From Diphasiastrum complanatum (taxonomy: Eukaryota; Streptophyta; Lycopodiopsida; Lycopodiales; Lycopodiaceae): a DNA stretch of 64,000 nucleotides. Made by a program: the position numbers and the translations under genes. Positions 26,470 to 39,180 of this stretch are shown here, in pieces. The stretch spans positions 50,938,606 to 51,002,605 of the forward strand of contig CM055100.1 of assembly GCA_029204225.1 (NCBI GenBank), given 5' to 3'. Below the pieces are notes generated by a model. It searched no databases. It saw nothing but the letters and a program-made list of their open reading frames with translations, and was not told where the DNA came from. Numbering within the stretch: the stretch's first letter is position 1; every line of letters starts with the position of its first letter.

Positions 26470-29400
26470 TAAATAGTTTATCGATTTAATGGATTGGCAT
26501 AAAGGAAGATTAGAAAAAGGTAAACTAGTTAAGCATTCAATGGTTCTGGAGACAAAAACATACGGTGCTAACTTTATCATAAGATTTAAATGTTGCATAA
26601 ACAGCTGACAAAGAGGCTTTTCCAAATACATCGCAAATAAATAGTTACCTTCTTCGGTGTCTCACCAAAGCTGAAAGTAGTTTACAGCATGCCCTATAAA
26701 GGTGAACAATATAATGGCTTCCAGCTGCAACATATTGTGGCTTCCTTGAAAATAACATCCTGTGCTGGGAAAAGGAACTAGAAATTCTATTGACATACAC
26801 CTCCTTAAGAAGGTTTGCTGGACAATGCAAGGAAAGAGCAACATGCCTTGATCTCATAGGAAAGATAACAGGACGAGAAGAAACTCGTGTCAAAATTTCA
26901 AGACTTTCAAGGACAGCAGAGGCCGAATGCACTGTCTTGAGTCTCAAAATTTGGCTTGCTTTAACTTCTATTTCCTTCTGTGTTTCAAAAAAATCATTTT
27001 TCCCTTGTATTCCAAACAAAGCTCTCCCTTGAAGATGTTCCAGTAAGTTGAATATTGCAGCTAAAAATGTAGGGCAATGCCTAGCCAAAAGTTGCAATCG
27101 TCGAGGCCCTATATAGACAAAACCACAACAAACTATTATTTACAATAAATTTCAAAAAATGGCCTTAACCAATAATCACAATAAAACTTCCAATAAATAG
27201 GGAGTGGAAAGTTGAAACAGATTAATTCAATACAAAAGTTTCTCCTTGCATTATCTCTAGATTGTACGTGCTAAACATATTTTCAGATCGTTTTAAGATT
27301 CATGTGCGAAATATACGAAAAAGTGGCATATGTGACTAACAAGAAAACCAAGCCCAATATGTACCATTGAACATTCTAAAAATGATACCAAGTCTTACAA
27401 AAAAGCCAAGAAATCTCTCCATCGAGGCATTGATAAAAAAGCAATACAATTATCAGCTCTTACCACATTCCATGACCAGAATTCTACAACATTTGTAACC
27501 AAACATTTGCAAACAAGAGAAGATAACAGATGCATAGATCATTTACATTGGCAATGTATGCGGATCATAAAAGTAAACAAAAATACTGAATTTCTCTCAA
27601 CACTATAAAAACAGGTCAACATAGTCATGATCAAATTTAATGCTATAAAACTAAGCTAGTTATATGCAGTCTCCATTTCCAATTATACGCCAAGTATTTA
27701 TCGACGGGAATACAAACATGAAGCATGGGTCTGCACTTCTATTATCAATCATCTCAGTCAATAAGCTTAGCGAATATAATTTAGAATCAATTACTCTAGA
27801 GCTCAATATATTAGCATTACATTCTACGATTGTTTGAACATTATTGTCCTTCCCCTGATTATGACTGTTCTCATGTGCAATACACGTAAAATTGTGATCA
27901 GCTCTCTTTATACGGTGTGTGAGTTTTGGGAAAAATCCGAATCTGAGGCAAAAAAGCAAAAACAAAAAAGATGTGATGTGTCTCAACTCCAACAGCCTAA
28001 AAGATGAAAAATCAAACTTTTTGGCAAAATATGAGATTCATGAGGAATTTTTTGTAGTTCAGCCCCTCCCTAGCAGTGATTTAGCATGATACTAGGCATT
28101 CTAAAATCTGAACGAAATCCGCCAAGCGTAGAAGCAGCTATGACAATTTTTCCTCAAAAACTTTGCAAATGTTCAAAGCTGAAAATTCGCAGCCCTATTC
28201 TGAAGCTGTTTCTGCTTGTAGAAGAGTAATCCACCTCCAATAGAGCTCTCCTCCAATCTCCCTAACTTAATCCCAAAAGAAAAGCCAAAGATTTGCTGAT
28301 TTTTGGCAATTTTTCTCTCTAAAACAACCTTTTCTCTCTCTAGAACGAGTTCTCCCTAAGTTTGATACCAATTATTAACCTCCCTAACGGTGTAAGCTCG
28401 TCAAAACACCGAAAGCTGTAGTGTAGAATGAATCTCCTCCGTCCTTAGGTAACCCTTATAGCTCCTACCTACCATTCCAGTTCCAAGGCATGTGGCATCC
28501 ACACATGGCTGGCTAGGCCCCCTGGATCCATAAGTGCCCGAACTAGTGAATAGCACCCACTGGAGCCTACTAGTTACCACCCCCGTGCACTGTCATGCTA
28601 GGTAGCAGAACGACTGCCCACTTTCGTCAACTGCTGACTTATCCTAGCCTCGGTCCGTATAACCACAGGCGAGCTTTGTTAGTGGCTCGATGGTTACGCA
28701 CCGCTGCACGTACTTCCAGCGTGTGCCACTACACTACGTCACAACTGCGACACACCTCGCATGGCTGGTGTGCCCTTCAGTGAGACTGATCACAAGGCCA
28801 TAACCCTAGTCACGTGCCCCTGAGCTTACTGGTCCCGACAGGATCATGGTCGGCCACAACTGGGTCCTAACAACCCCACTAGTAGTCATGACACTCTACG
28901 AGAGGGTACTAGGAAGATTTACATCTCATGCGGGTATCTCAGAAGTGATCACTGCACTTTGAAATGAACCACAAGTGCCCACTCTCTCCTGCCTTATTTG
29001 GCCTCTACATCAATGAGCTTAAGCTAGCTATTACACGAGATGGCGGTCAAAGTTGCAAGCCAGAGGATATAATATCCATTCGAATTTATAAAGAAAATAT
29101 TGTTTTGGTTTGTTCATCTTGAGAGGGGCTGCAGCGACATATAGACACTCCATTCTTACTGCTTAGTGACACTACTAAAGGTCAATGTAAACAAAACCAA
29201 GATCATGGTCTTCATACATCAAGATCATTCATGCAAAAATAATCTTCTATACTAGATGACTAGCCACTGGAGATAGTCTCATGATATACTTACTTGAAAG
29301 TAAGTAAATCATTCATGCAAAAATATTCTATACTGGATGACTAGCACTGGGGATAGTCTCATGATATACTTACTTGAAAGTATTAAGTTCACTGGTCCAA

Positions 29401-32400
29401 TTTTCAACATGAGGCAAACAACTGCCAGCCGACTAGGAAAGTGTCCATCATCCTTGGTTACTATAAAGTAGCTCTATATCAAGAGACATATTCGAGATGC
29501 ACAGATGAGTGTCACCTTTTTGACACTTTTGGTTGCTCCCACTGATACGTATGCAACAGAGAGCTTTTACTAGAAAGAAAAAAAATTATGTCGACATAAA
29601 TCAAGCAAGCTGCCAAGACAATAAAGAACTACGCCCTTTTTATTTGTTCTTGGTCTTAACGTCACATTAAAATTGGATTTATCTACATCAAGATTCCCTC
29701 ATTCAATGTTACATCCTAAACTACACTTAATGGTTAGCACTCATTGTCCATTGTAGTTAACCATAAGTAGAATGGTAAACCACAGTCAATTAGAGAACAC
29801 TCAGACTAGATCTATGGGAGCCACTACACAGCAGATACCCATGACATGTGGTATTGGTTCTAAACTTCTAGCTTTACTAGAGATGCTGCGGGTATCAGCT
29901 ACGGCATTCGAATCAGTTGGGGCTGAATTGATGAGTTGGGGCTGAATTAATCAGTTGGGGTTGAATTGATGAGAGCTCTCAGTAATCGTTAATGTCCAAA
30001 CTAGGCAGGGCATCTCCCTAGCAGGTCAGGCTATGGTGGTATGGGACGCCATGAGTAATAGTGGATTTCACTGGATTGTTCGTTGAAGCCAATGATGTCC
30101 CTCAGGCTCGGAGGAAAACATGGAATCATTGTTCTATGGCCGCTGGTGGAATTATGCGTTCAGCACTCTATGAGTTCTAGTTAACTACAATCGGGTAAAT
30201 GACTGCAGGGCTTAACAGACTCAGAATGTCATTTTGTTCATATAACTGTTGTTTCTTAATTGCAGCAGTACGTAGATTTGTCATGTACAGTTGTAAGGGT
30301 TGATCTGCATGAATGATAACTACATTTGACTTCTCTAAGTTACTTAATTTGCCCAATGCCAACACATCAAAGAATGAAGACGTTCATTTTGTTTTACCAT
30401 TTCTGTCTTAACATATTACTGCAAAAACAAAATAGTCACCATAGATGCTAGTTACTAGAAATGATGTGTACTTACCAGAAACAGCTTCAATTGCAATACC
30501 CAAGCACTCGATACCTGCTGCCACAATTCTGGGTACAGTCCCAGTCTCATTAACACTAAATTCTAGTCCATGACCCATCTCAAAGCCATCCCAGATATTC
30601 AAAATGGCACGTTCAATGGCCTGAAGGGCCAATATTAGATGCTGCCTTGGTGCATCTTTTATTAGAGCCCCAAATGAACTTTTAACAGCATTTTTGAGCT
30701 GGTCAAAATCATCAACATTCATGACACAAATCTCTTTGTCTTGATGGTCAGACTCCGCTCTTCCAGTCTTCCCAGTGCTGCAAGTTGAATGTGATGAGGA
30801 AAGTTTGATAACATTGTATGAGTTATAAGAAGTTGGAAGGAGTCTCCCAAGCATATAAATGTGAACCTTCACAAGCTTCGCAAATGCCAATGAAGAGAGA
30901 AGTGGTTTCATGCAGGGCAGTAAACTTCCAAAGGACTCCATACATTTAATAGAACTGAAAAGCCACACCATATTCTGAGCATTTCGATTTTCTACCCAGA
31001 ATGAAACTGATGACATAAGATGGTATGCGAGTCCTAGAAGTACACACAAGGAAAAAGGCATCTGCTTACTTTTGAAAATATCAGCATCTGAGCACGTGGC
31101 GTAACAAGAGCAAAATAAGCTACGGAGCTTAACGAGTGCAGCTAAAGACATAAATAACTCCCCTAAGAACTTAAACTGCTGGTCAGACAACTTCTTCACA
31201 GCTTTTCCTAATGATATATTTATCTCTACAAAGTTAGTGCCGTTCTCATTAAGCATTTTATTGTGTAGATTACTCTTGAAGTCTCCAGACAACTGCTCCT
31301 CAAGTGAGAAAGAGTAATTTGTTTGATCACTTTTGTTGCACAACTTTTCATCAGTGGCTTGCTTCAAATCTAACCTGTCATCCTTTACAATTGAGGTTTC
31401 TCTCATGGAGTATGGATCATTTGCAATTACAGGACAATCAAGCTGAATTGGCAAGATGATATCCAGCAGAATTTTTGTCAAAACTGATTCCAAATCATGC
31501 AAAGGTTGCAAACAGCTTTCTTGGACAAACCATCTCCAATTCATTGTTTTATGCAGATGACAGTAGTCATCAAGGTCCTCTAAGACAGTTGTTACACACC
31601 ACAAGAAACTATTAATAATACCACCAGACGCAACTGCTTCATGCCAAAAAAGCTTGTCTGGTAAGGCACTTATTGCTGATGATACATCATCTCTATCCAA
31701 CTTAGTTGGCTCCAAGATATTCTTTAAATTCTTTCTTGTTCCAGCATGCGTCTCAAGACAACTCTCCTGTAACGACTTTTCTAAGGTTACTGTTTCATTT
31801 AAAAAAATCTTCGCCAACCTTGCCATGAGACCATTCATCTCAGATATGTCCTTATGATCTGAGGCTTTGATACCTTCCAATTTTTGCACATCAGATTTTT
31901 CTGATTCCTGAACACTGTTTTCTGATTCCTGAACACTGTTTTCTGTTTTCTGAAAAACTCCCTGGTACAGGAAAGACTTTGCTTCGAATAAGAAAATGCT
32001 TTTACAAGCATACATAGTCACATTTTTCGTACATTCATATAAGAAGCCCAGAGCATCCTTCCAGCAATTTCTCTGACTCGAATCTTCTTTGGTCAACGCT
32101 CTTGATTGATCAGAGGCCTGAATAAGATGATGAACACATATGGCTGCCACTCGCACCGAGATAGAAAACCATCTGAAAGCATTTACATTGCCAAACAGCA
32201 CACTCATATCTGCAGAAGGTTGGATAGTGGAACGTATGTCATCAATTGACAGGAATAAAAACTCCAGAGCTCGGCGACACTCCCCAAACAGATTCAAAAA
32301 CTTCCACATGCTCTCTAAAGAGCTCCCTTTAACAACACTTGGACTAAAATGTTGGCACAGCATACTTTCCAACAGAAACCTGCGACAAGACACCAAGTCA

Positions 32401-32869
32401 GCAGAACACGTCAGCAAGGCATCCACAATCATTGGATGCCAACATTTGATCTACAATATTGACTTCTTGAGGGCCTGAAACAACAAAGGCTGAGTCATGA
32501 CCAAAACATGCATGCTTGGAAGAGCCATTGTAGAAAAGTATAGACCAATCCTTCCTCATTTCCAATTTAGGAAATGGTGCAGAAATAGATAGGAAAGTTG
32601 CAGTCGCAATTTGATGAGAAGATCAAAGCATTGGAAGATTTTCATGGACAAGCGAACAAGGAACCTGAGAAGTTTGCAAAGACTTTTCCTACCAAGGAAA
32701 ATGTCTGGTGTTCTGTTTGTACGGGAAATCACACAGTGAATGAGTGTCCTCAATTGAAGAAACGAATGGAAATCAGTATATGCCATTTGTGTGATTCGTC
32801 TGATCATGAGACTGCTTTTTGCAACTTCAATCCTCGGATTATTCAGCAACGATATGCCCCCCCCCCCCC

Positions 32870-32945
<76 letters not shown>

Positions 32946-33330
32946 AAGAACTAATACGGTTCCGTGAAAATACGTACGGAATGGGTTCCGTACCATACCG
33001 TGAAAATTTTTCACGGAACGGAATTTTTTTATATTGAAAAAAAAAAATTTACCAAAATGTTCTCCTTTCAGAGCTGATACTCCCTATATAGCTCAAAACT
33101 GCAAAAAAATCCCGTTTTATGCCTTTTTTGAGATTAGGGCATGATTTTTGGGGCCCTAGACAGATTTTTTTGCAGTTTTGAGCTATACAGGGAGTATCGG
33201 CTCTGAAAGGAGAACATTCAGGAATTAAAAAAAATTAAAAATTAAAAATTTAAATGTTTTTTTGGGTTCTGTGGTACGGAACCATTCCGTACCATAAAAA
33301 GGTATGGAACGCGTATTTTATGCTTCACAG

Positions 33331-33375
<45 letters not shown>

Positions 33376-36300
33376 GACATCGCTTCTGATCAGCAATCAC
33401 AGAATTACCTTTCAAGACTCATTACCGCATTCAGACACATGGATATATCGTTGTTATGCAGGTAACCACGAGGAAGGAAGGTCAGAACATGAAGTAGACA
33501 GCTGCACCGATCAAAGGATTTCACAACAGATTCTGATTGAATATACCTCGAAATCCCTGTTAACAGTCAAAAATTGAGCTCGAGTCAAATATCTATCAGT
33601 GATCAGCAACTTCCTTCTTTCAAACTTACGAGAGAACACGAACAGTCTAGAATGATTGGATTTATCTTGAAATCCATGTGAACAGTCTAGAATTGAGCTC
33701 AAGTCAGATACCACTCAGTAAACAGCAACTTCCCCTTTCAATGTAAATGTTAGCTAGAGCCTAGCATACATGCAAGCTTTGCCATCTCACCTGGCAATTT
33801 CTCTTTGGCATCTAAATTAGTTGATATTATTCTTCCAATCCTGTCAACATAATCAGCCCATTGTTGTTCTTGCGAAATAGCTTCAGCAGTGAACATTGGA
33901 CAATCAGAATCTCTATAACCCTGGTCAACAACAAGCTTCAGTTGTTTGCAGAAACACAAGGGTAGCAGCCGACGAAATGACTGAAACATTCAAAGAGCAA
34001 CACTCCATTGAGTTAGAATAACAAAATTGACTTCCTCCAAAACCTTCATCAACTCCAAAAAAACAAGTTGTTTTCCTTCACATTCACAGAAATAAGAATT
34101 TGAAACGAATCAACAAGCAAATTTTCAGTCATATGATGCTTGGCACTACAGCGACATTATCGAGCCTACAAACCAATCATTAACCAACAAAAAAGGAAAC
34201 AGCAAACATTGACACTTTCTTGCTCTAGTTTAATTCAAAATTTAACTGTACAGTTGAACAAATAAGATGTAAGCCCACACAACTGAGAAGATGGCTGTAG
34301 CAAAAATGTGCATGCAGATTACAAACAAGCATACCTCTTCTTCATAGAAAGAAAGACTCCGCAAAAGCTCTCCAGGACAAGTTAAAAATTGAAGGGCACA
34401 TGTGGTCCTACAGGTACAATTAACTGTGACATGGCTCTCTTGTTCAGAACCTGTGAAGTTTCTTCTTCTGGTTGGTCTACAAAACTGAAATAAAAAGCAG
34501 ATGAAGCTTTCCCGACTTTCATCATTCACATGCTTTGACCAGATATCTGTGCTATTACAAAGTAAAGACCACCTTGCCAAAGGAAATGAATTTTCTGTGA
34601 TTAACCTTTGACAATAATCACATTCAAACTGAATATCAGTGCCATAATTAGCTGTTTCTGAGAAAACACCATACTGCATCAAGTCTGCACATGAGTGTGT
34701 CCTTTCAGAACTTCCTAGTATAACCGAGCTAGAAAGGTTTGGACAAAAAATGGCAGCAGCATTACAACATATTAACTTTTCCGTACAGCAGAGGACATCA
34801 TCCATCCAGGAGCTCGCCAACAATACTGCCTCATCCCTATAGGCTGTTAACAAGCTATCGACCATGCCTTTGAACCCTTTTGAGAACTCATATGAAGCAG
34901 ATCCCATAAGAGGGTCGTTCTCATTCAAATGAGCGTTTTCAACTTTGATCATTTCTTTTATGAATTTTACAGCCTGGATGTACCTATCAAGATCAGCAAC
35001 TCTCAACATCCTCATTCGGTCCATGATGCAACTTATTGAAGGCACTTTTTCTATCCAGCTTCGGGATATGCTATTTAGACAAATGCACATGTCAAAAACA
35101 CTAGCCAAACTTCCTTCAATCCATGAAAAAAATCCTTCTTGAGACAATTCTGTGACAATATTTGACCAATCGTTGCCTGCTAAAACAGGCATGTGCACAA
35201 CTGCGCATGCCTGCTTTGCTTTCTTTGGAGACATAAGGATTACACATTGCCTATGCAAAGACCGGCAAGCTAAGTATATGTGTAAAATCAAGACAACTTT
35301 GAATGGTGTCAAAAGTATTCTCTCTTCACCAAACTCTTTGATCTCTGGGCATTCTTCAAGTGCTGAAAAGGATTCCTTTTGCTTGACATTGCTTGGAGAA
35401 AAAGCCTCTATATCACAGAACACATTAGAACTATTTTTTATCTTCTTGTTAGCAACATGAATAAGGCTGGATAAAACTTGAGTGACCGTATGATCAACTA
35501 GATTCCTTACTGACATACCAACTTGAAAGCTGTTGGTTGCTGTAACATTGATATTCTCAATGATGCTCGTAAAAACGTCACCTAATGCCTTCACAGCTGC
35601 TGTTGCATGAGAAATATGACTGCCAGAATTCTCATATGGATGATCCATATTTTTTCCGACATCATCCAGTGCATCAAGAACAACCTTTATGTCTACTGCT
35701 AGCATGTCCATGAATTCAGCAACCTGACCTTCTGGTAGAGCAGCAACACTTGCAGCAACTTTCTGCAAAAAAGGTTTGACACAAACTACTCTCTCTACAG
35801 CCGTTTGATATGAACCAAAACGAGCATTTTCTGTGGTAACTTGCTGCTTGTTTGTATCATCTAATGTACGGAAGAAATTTAACAGGTTTGAGGACAGCAT
35901 TGTTGGTTGCAACAGGGATGTGAGCATTGCACACAATACATGCAGTGGAAGCTGGACCTGTATCAGAAAACAGATTACTTAGAAGAACATTAACGCAAAA
36001 TTCCTCTGTAAAGCGGCACTATAGAATTGAACTCAGTTTTGCTCAATGCCCATCCTCACATGCAAACATGAAAGCACAATAAAAGCTATATAGTCAGAGC
36101 AATATACTCCTCTTTACCTTCAGAACGCTGAAGAGAGAAACAGTAGTTCAGACAACCAAAAGGTGAAAAGTATATTTCAGTTCCGCGTAAAAAAAAAATG
36201 AATCCCGGAAAGCAAAGGCAAGCATAAACATCACTACTGACCATCCAAGAAAATGTTCATTCACTAACCTTCCGTAAATCACTGAATATGTGGAAAATGC

Positions 36301-39110
36301 GACCTCCGAAGTGCACGGCCTTTTTTTCTGCCTCTAAGATGCTTACACTATGCAAGTCATCATCTTTTAACGCATACCATAGAGACACGCTCGAAAGAAT
36401 AAGAAGCCATGTGCCAGCAAGATGATCCTCAAAAACTTTGTACTCCAACTCTAACAAATGACCTAAGGCATCAATTACTTCCTCTAGTACTTCTGCCAGT
36501 AGAACACCGGCCACTGTACCATGATCGTTGTCAAGAGAACTCTGACTTCGATTAACATTTCTCATGGCATGAGCGCCATTAGTTGGACCAAAAAGCTCAA
36601 CCTGCAAATTGATGATAAATCCACCAACCTGCATCAGAATTGAATGAAATTCCTTAATAAAGCTCATGTGGGAGTTTGTGGGAGTGTCCTCCACGGGTAC
36701 ATATGCATGCTGATCTCGAGCAGCTGCAAGTAATCCATTAGCTGCAACCATTACAGATTGGATCTTTGAAAGCTTGGATGCACATTCCAAATTTTTCTCA
36801 AAAAGAGTAAGTTTTTGAATTTCATTTCTTAGAGGAATAAGAAGCTCCGCAAATACACTGAACAACCTTTCACTTGGGTATGCAATTTTGTTAAGTTGCA
36901 ACTGATCCAGAGGGGTTTCTAAATTTTCGGAATCATGTTTATGCTGGCTTGCTGTTTCTTCTTCTGTCAAAATAAAGTGTGGATCTGGACTTACACCTAC
37001 TATATGCTGTCTCGTCTTCAGCTTCCTTGCATATGTTCTGAACAACCAACCAAGAGAACGTAATGCAGAAAAGTTGCTCTGGTTTCTTAATTGCTCGATC
37101 TTGTGAAAGAACAACCGATGATAACTTAGAGGGATATCAAAGCCATGAGACTCCTTTTCTTTATAAGCGATAATATTTGTGTGATCTAATCTATGATTAC
37201 CTACTTCAGTACAGTTGTGCTCAGTAAAACAACCAATAGAACAGACATTTGAAAACCCTTCCAAATGAGCAGCATGGAATAAGCCATTCTGTAAAACTTC
37301 TTCCAGAATTGTAACCAGTTTCTGATTTTCTCTCTGCTGGACAGATGGTAACACGGTTTCGAATCTTAAGCTCAACTGGCCAAAGACATCAAGCAGGGAT
37401 TCAAGTAACCTCTCTACAATGGTTTGAAAGACAAGCTTTTGATTCGGATAAGATGTCAAAAACTTTAGAAAACCCTGTAAAACTATTACAGCACTTCTTT
37501 GAAATACATCCTTCAAGCCTTGTAAAGCTGGCACCACATCTTTCTTGCTGACCAGAGTAACAATGTCAAGGGCTCTCAAGACTAGTGCAATCCATTCGCC
37601 TAAACTTGGCCTAAATGATCGGCTGTTGGATGAAAGTATTAGGTCTAAAACATCTGATGAATGGTGCAAAAGAGTGACCATATAAGTTGTATTCAATTTT
37701 GTTTCAACCCAGCAGCTTTTTGAAGGTTCAGAATTATTTGTCAAACTTCTGGACTTTCCTGAAGAGGAAGAGTCCCCATGTGAAGTTGTGCTTTCATTAT
37801 AAAAACATGTTGCAACTTTGAGAAGAGAGGTTATTGGGTGGAGCAAGCGTGAAGAAATACTAGTACCATTCTGCATATGACCCGATGATAGGCACCACTT
37901 TAGGATATCCCAGGATCGGATATCTGAATAAGCTGGAAATTCAAAATTTCCTTCATCGCTTCCTAAAAGAGGAGCATCGAACTTGTGGAGTATGCTTTGA
38001 GTAACTTCCTGCTTGCTTGAGAGAATTAAAGCTGATTGAACCCACTCAGACAAAAAGAGCACGAACTGCCGCATTGGCATTGACTTTTCAAGAGGAAAAC
38101 TCCGCTGAGTCTGTGATTGTTGCAACTCCACATACTTTAGAGATAACTCCATCTTCCTGCAGCAAACAAGCATAATGAGAATTCAACATTCTTACAAACT
38201 GCCATTCTTAGCTACACAACCCCAACACTGACATGGACGATGGATATGTGTGTAAGACATAGACATACTTATCTATGTGAATTATATAAAACTGGAAATG
38301 TCTTTTAGCAGGAAAGAAGCTTAAAAAGACTCGATACAAGCACAGCCCAACATCAAATAACGACCTACTATTTTGCTCAATAACAAAGTTGAAATTCGTC
38401 AAACAACAACAACTCCAGAAGGGCACAAGATATCCTCACACACGCATCTGAGTATTAAAACTCAGGTGGGTCAGCCCACAAGCCAAGAGTCTCATGATTC
38501 ATCCACCATGCTGTGGATCATTGGATCAGGATTCAGCATGATGGTTTAAAATACATCAGAATTTGTGATTAAATTTTGATTTTAATCACAAATTCTGATG
38601 GTTTAAAATACATCAGAATTTGTGATTAAATTTTTATTTTAATCACAAATTCTGACGTGTGTGAGGATATCTTGTGCCCTTCTGGAGTTGCTGTTGTTTG
38701 ACGGATTTCAACTTAACGCAAGCCCGTTTGAGGATATCGTATGCCCTTGTCAAGTCATTGATCCTCTTGGATGACATGAGAATGTTAACGATTGTGCATA
38801 AATGCTCTTTAGGATCTGTCTGAATTTCAGTGACTTGCATTACACTAAGATCTCTTAGAGAATCACAATTAGCAAAACCATCTCTATGTTTTTATTGCTA
38901 AATCAACACTTATGCCTCTGACCTAATGACATTCAGACCAAAGGTTGTCCGAACTCTAAGACATCCACGATCATAGTTGTGTCGAACCGCGGTTCGTTCA
39001 AAGAACCGCAGTTCGAATTGACCTGGTTCGAACCATTTTTTTGGTTCGAACCAGAAAAAAAAAAAACTTTATTTAAAAAAAAAACGTTCGAACCGTTTGA
39101 TTGGCATTTT

Positions 39111-39180
<70 letters not shown>

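Larger units (their letters stand above)
3935..26648 (-). other. URB2 intron 7, 22.7 kb, filled by DNA transposons
   Basis: The donor is at 26648-26647 and the acceptor at 3935-3936. The part 3935-6656 is AT-rich, with a tandem repeat at 5628-5821 and a 95-codon frame at 4862-5149 that I do not recognise. From 6657 to about 26470 it is a continuous chain of hAT and related elements separated by (TA)n. The last 180 bases before exon 7 hold no recognised feature. Confidence 0.85.
27109..30475 (-). other. URB2 intron 6 with LINE and possible LTR remains
   Basis: A 3.4-kb intron between exons 6 and 7. The portion 27109-28350 shows nothing recognisable. From 28363 to 28873 there is a possible reversed LTR, and from about 28960 to 30170 a degraded non-LTR reverse transcriptase. 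Confidence 0.8.
32380..33408 (-). other. URB2 intron 5
   Basis: A 1.0-kb intron. It contains a gag zinc-knuckle fragment (about 32598-32860, +), a run of C, (TC)n and (TA)n at 32858-32943, a foldback element at 32944-33330 and (AC)n after it. Mobile DNA makes up most of its length. Confidence 0.75.

Noticed and set aside
28595-28783. 62-codon frame in intron 6
   Set aside because: It falls in a G/C-richer repeat, possibly a reversed LTR, with no protein similarity.
30408-32450. Alternative start of URB2 exon 6 at 32450 after TTGTAG
   Set aside because: Its phase does not fit exon 5, whereas the acceptor at 32379 fits and restores the SLERFLLESM block.
33770-33790. Later donor for URB2 exon 4 (GCAT/GTATGC)
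   Set aside because: Same phase but a weaker site than CCAG/GTGAGA at 33790; kept as a minor alternative only.
38643-38840. Minus-strand frame with RAYDILKRA as a possible extra URB2 exon in intron 1
   Set aside because: It lies across the foldback repeat arm, and exon 1 joins exon 2 directly with conserved spacing, leaving no room for it.
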